Made by a program: the position numbers and the translations under genes
Assembly: GCA_024280115.1 (NCBI GenBank)
Contig: JAJRQT010000210.1
Coordinates: forward strand, 1-64,000
Reading direction: 5' to 3'
Length of the DNA: 64,000 nucleotides
Source of the DNA: Bacteroidota bacterium
Lineage (GTDB): Bacteria; Bacteroidota; Bacteroidia; Cytophagales; Cyclobacteriaceae
Notes under the pieces: model-generated
Database searches by the model: none
The model's input: the letters and a program-made list of their open reading frames with translations, nothing else
Told to the model about the DNA's origin: nothing
In this document: one piece after another, positions 62,389 through 64,000 of the stretch
Layout: every line of letters begins with the position of its first letter
Numbering within the stretch: position 1 is the stretch's first letter

Positions 62389-63246
62389 ATGAAAACTTTA
62401 AAAACGATTTTCTTTCCCTCAGCCCTGGTATTTATTTCATTTATATTTTTGATCGTCCTCACCTCCGTTTATCAGGGAAAAAACCAGAAGAATATCCTCT
62501 TTGAAGAGGCATTTGATGATGCAAACCTGGGGCAAAGAGGCTGGTATGACGGAACAGTTTGCCGGATTGCTGAAAATCCGGCGAAAGGTAAAGGGTGTAT
62601 AGAATACGAATGGATTAAAAATAATCAGCGTGTCCAGGGATCTTCCCAATTTAGACATCTGTTTAAACCTGTCAATGAGATTTATATTCGTTTTTATCTT
62701 AAACTCTCGGATGATTGGGAGTGGTCCGGCAGGAGCTACCACCCACACCTTACTCATTTCCTCACTACTGAAAACTCTGAATATCATGGTCCGGCGGCAA
62801 GTCATCTTACTTTATATATTGAACCGGTAGCCGGGAAGTTGCGCCTGGCGGCAACTGATATTCAAAATAAAGATATGCCTCACGGACTCACACAGGGTCC
62901 ATTGAAAGGAGGATACAACGGAATGTTTTACGATAGTAAGAATGTGCTGTTTGATGACGATAAATGGCATTGCATTGAAGCTTATTTCAGATTAAATACG
63001 CTGGATGCTGAAAATGAGCAACCAAATGCGGATGGGATAGTAAGGGGCTGGTTTGACGGGGAACTGGTGATTGATCATTCTGATGTGATTCTAAGGTCAG
63101 TTGACTTTCCTAATATGATGTTCAACCAATTTCTGATGGCGCCTTATTTTGGCCCGGGACTTTTGAATAATGCGCAAAAATTGTGGATAGACGAGATGGT
63201 AGTGAGTACCGATCGAATTGGCCCATTACCAAGGACTTTTCACTGA
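62389..63246 (+). CDS. secreted concanavalin-like jelly-roll protein (polysaccharide lyase-like)
   Basis: 285 residues with an N-terminal hydrophobic signal (about 5-26). A single beta-jelly-roll domain fills the rest: ILFEEAFDDANLGQRGWYDG, CIEYEWIKNNQRVQGSSQFRH (abridged), EIYIRFYLKLSDDWEWSG, HYHPHLTHF-like YHPHLTHFL, DDKWHCIEAYFRLNTLD, GWFDGELVIDHSDVIL and LWIDEMVVSTDRIGPLP. The fold and final segment parallel the protein at 38783, but this one lacks a C-terminal FN3 domain. His/Arg residues in YHPHLTH are candidate catalytic positions, as in jelly-roll lyases, though this is not established. The partial DUF5060 gene begins 85 bases downstream, so the two form an operon. Confidence 0.72.
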   Translation: MKTLKTIFFPSALVFISFIFLIVLTSVYQGKNQKNILFEEAFDDANLGQRGWYDGTVCRIAENPAKGKGCIEYEWIKNNQRVQGSSQFRHLFKPVNEIYIRFYLKLSDDWEWSGRSYHPHLTHFLTTENSEYHGPAASHLTLYIEPVAGKLRLAATDIQNKDMPHGLTQGPLKGGYNGMFYDSKNVLFDDDKWHCIEAYFRLNTLDAENEQPNADGIVRGWFDGELVIDHSDVILRSVDFPNMMFNQFLMAPYFGPGLLNNAQKLWIDEMVVSTDRIGPLPRTFH

Positions 63247-63331
63247 AAATAATGTATAAATCTGTATTGAATAATTATGAATAACCTGCACTATAGCGAT
63301 GTTTATTGGAATTTCAATTTTTAAGTTCAGT

Positions 63332-64000
63332 ATGAAAAAACCTATAATTCTGGTTGGGACATTTCTGTTTATTATAAAAGCTCAATTTTTATTCGGTCAA
63401 AATTTCACAATAGGAGACAATAATGCCAGGTTATACGGAATTCATGAAATTGCCTTAACCGGTACTGATCTTCCCACAGCTTCCGTCAGATATTCAAAAT
63501 TTCCAATAGTACGTTTTGCAAATGGCAAAACAAGCTTAGACGTAAAAGCCTTTTATGACGGTGATGGCGCCGGTGGAGACGGCGCTTTATGGAAAGCAAG
63601 ATTGTATGTAACCAAAACAGGATCCTGGTCATGGACAATTACAGATAATGCCGAACTTGCAATTAAAGGCTCAAAAAGTGGCAGCTTTGAAGCCTCGGAT
63701 ACAAATTTTAAATTGAATGGTAAATTAAGAAAACACAAAGATAACGCAACCAGGTGGGCAACGGAGAGGAATAGAGATATTGCATTTTTAGCTTTTGGTG
63801 ATACACAATACACGTTGATGGATAAAGTATGGACTTCTGAACCCGACAGCTCTAAAGGAGGCACCGGAGACTGGGATGAAGTTATGATGAATTCCGTGAA
63901 AATGGGAACCACACTGATGCGGGCAGGCGCTTTTGGCGGTTACAGTCGCTGGGATGGAACAACAACAGTGGGGCCATATAAATATCCGAGGCCGAATTGG
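63332..64000 (+). CDS. DUF5060 protein (glycosidase-like), 3' end cut by window
   Basis: The ATG at 63332 opens a frame that stays open for 223 codons to the window end. A signal peptide ends about residue 23 (FLFGQ). The next ~100 residues are the DUF5060 sandwich: RLYGIHEIALTG, FPIVRFANGKTSLDVKAFYDGDG, ALWKARLYVTKTGSWSWTI and KLRKHKDNATRWATERNRD. Then the start of the expected DUF4038-type TIM barrel appears (IAFLAFGDTQYTLMDKVWTSE, VKMGTTLMRAGAFGGYSRWDG). Full-length members are about 500-600 residues, so less than half is visible. It is co-directional with the jelly-roll gene 85 bases upstream. Confidence 0.85.
   Translation, partial: MKKPIILVGTFLFIIKAQFLFGQNFTIGDNNARLYGIHEIALTGTDLPTASVRYSKFPIVRFANGKTSLDVKAFYDGDGAGGDGALWKARLYVTKTGSWSWTITDNAELAIKGSKSGSFEASDTNFKLNGKLRKHKDNATRWATERNRDIAFLAFGDTQYTLMDKVWTSEPDSSKGGTGDWDEVMMNSVKMGTTLMRAGAFGGYSRWDGTTTVGPYKYPRPNW

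Noticed and set aside
62437..63912. Minus-strand frames across the second jelly-roll gene and the DUF5060 gene
   Set aside because: Antisense to coding sequence with signal peptides and recognisable domains; no domains of their own.
1..64000. CRISPR arrays, tRNA, rRNA and insertion sequences
   Set aside because: No regularly spaced repeats, cloverleaf-like sequences, rRNA segments or transposase frames were seen on either strand.

Overview
The window is AT-rich bacterial DNA from a member of the Bacteroidota. The evidence is an ECF sigma factor / FecR anti-sigma / SusC / SusD set, many lipoprotein signals, almost no Shine-Dalgarno sequences, and TAnnTTTG-type promoter elements. The mix of families (DUF1080, DUF1593, DUF4832, PL11, PL22, GH92, GH140-like, sulfatase) suits a free-living, probably marine or soil, Cytophagales-like polysaccharide degrader; that rank is inference. 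No rRNA, tRNA, CRISPR array, IS element or phage module was seen.

Layout. 1-9.4 kb: a partial GH172 gene, two paralogous secreted alpha/beta hydrolases around a ceramidase-like protein, a frameshifted GH92 mannosidase with the remnant of a second GH92 3' end beside it, then a DUF1080 lipoprotein and a secreted nitrilase. 9.4-11.4 kb: an intergenic region rich in palindromic repeats, a TIM-barrel isomerase/epimerase, and two small overlapping membrane-protein genes (the second like the superinfection-immunity family). 11.4-21.9 kb: a 12-Asp-box propeller, a beta-lactamase/TIM-barrel/Ig fusion, a DUF1593 protein and two GH140-type lipoproteins. 22.4-29.5 kb: the regulatory and uptake core, sigma-FecR-SusC (with STN domain)-SusD, closed by a clear intrinsic terminator. 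29.8-34.4 kb: D-amino-acid dehydrogenase, PIG-L deacetylase and GH20. 34.5-46.3 kb: PL11 rhamnogalacturonan lyase, amidohydrolase, PL22 oligogalacturonate lyase, jelly-roll protein, DUF4185 propeller, two-lobed esterase, an unrecognised secreted protein and a sulfatase. 46.3-53.6 kb: a Tat-signal gene fragment, a GH42-like enzyme, a CE1-like esterase and a sialate-O-acetylesterase-type enzyme. 53.6-55.9 kb: two PepSY-type membrane proteins and a membrane-anchored transglutaminase-like protein. 56-64 kb: a right-handed beta-helix protein, a TolB-like propeller, tandem DUF4832 proteins, a second jelly-roll protein and a DUF5060 protein cut by the window end.

How it fits together. The families point to extracellular and periplasmic breakdown of a complex, esterified and possibly sulfated glycan. 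PL11 plus PL22 indicate the rhamnogalacturonan/oligogalacturonate part of pectin; the GH140-type enzymes suggest apiose-like or other side chains; GH92 and GH20 suggest mannose and N-acetylhexosamine. Esterases, the sulfatase and the deacetylase would remove decorations, and SusC/SusD would take up products under sigma/anti-sigma control. Only one SusC/SusD pair serves this large enzyme set within the window, and no cytosolic catabolic pathway is present. The specific substrate is inferred from family membership only.
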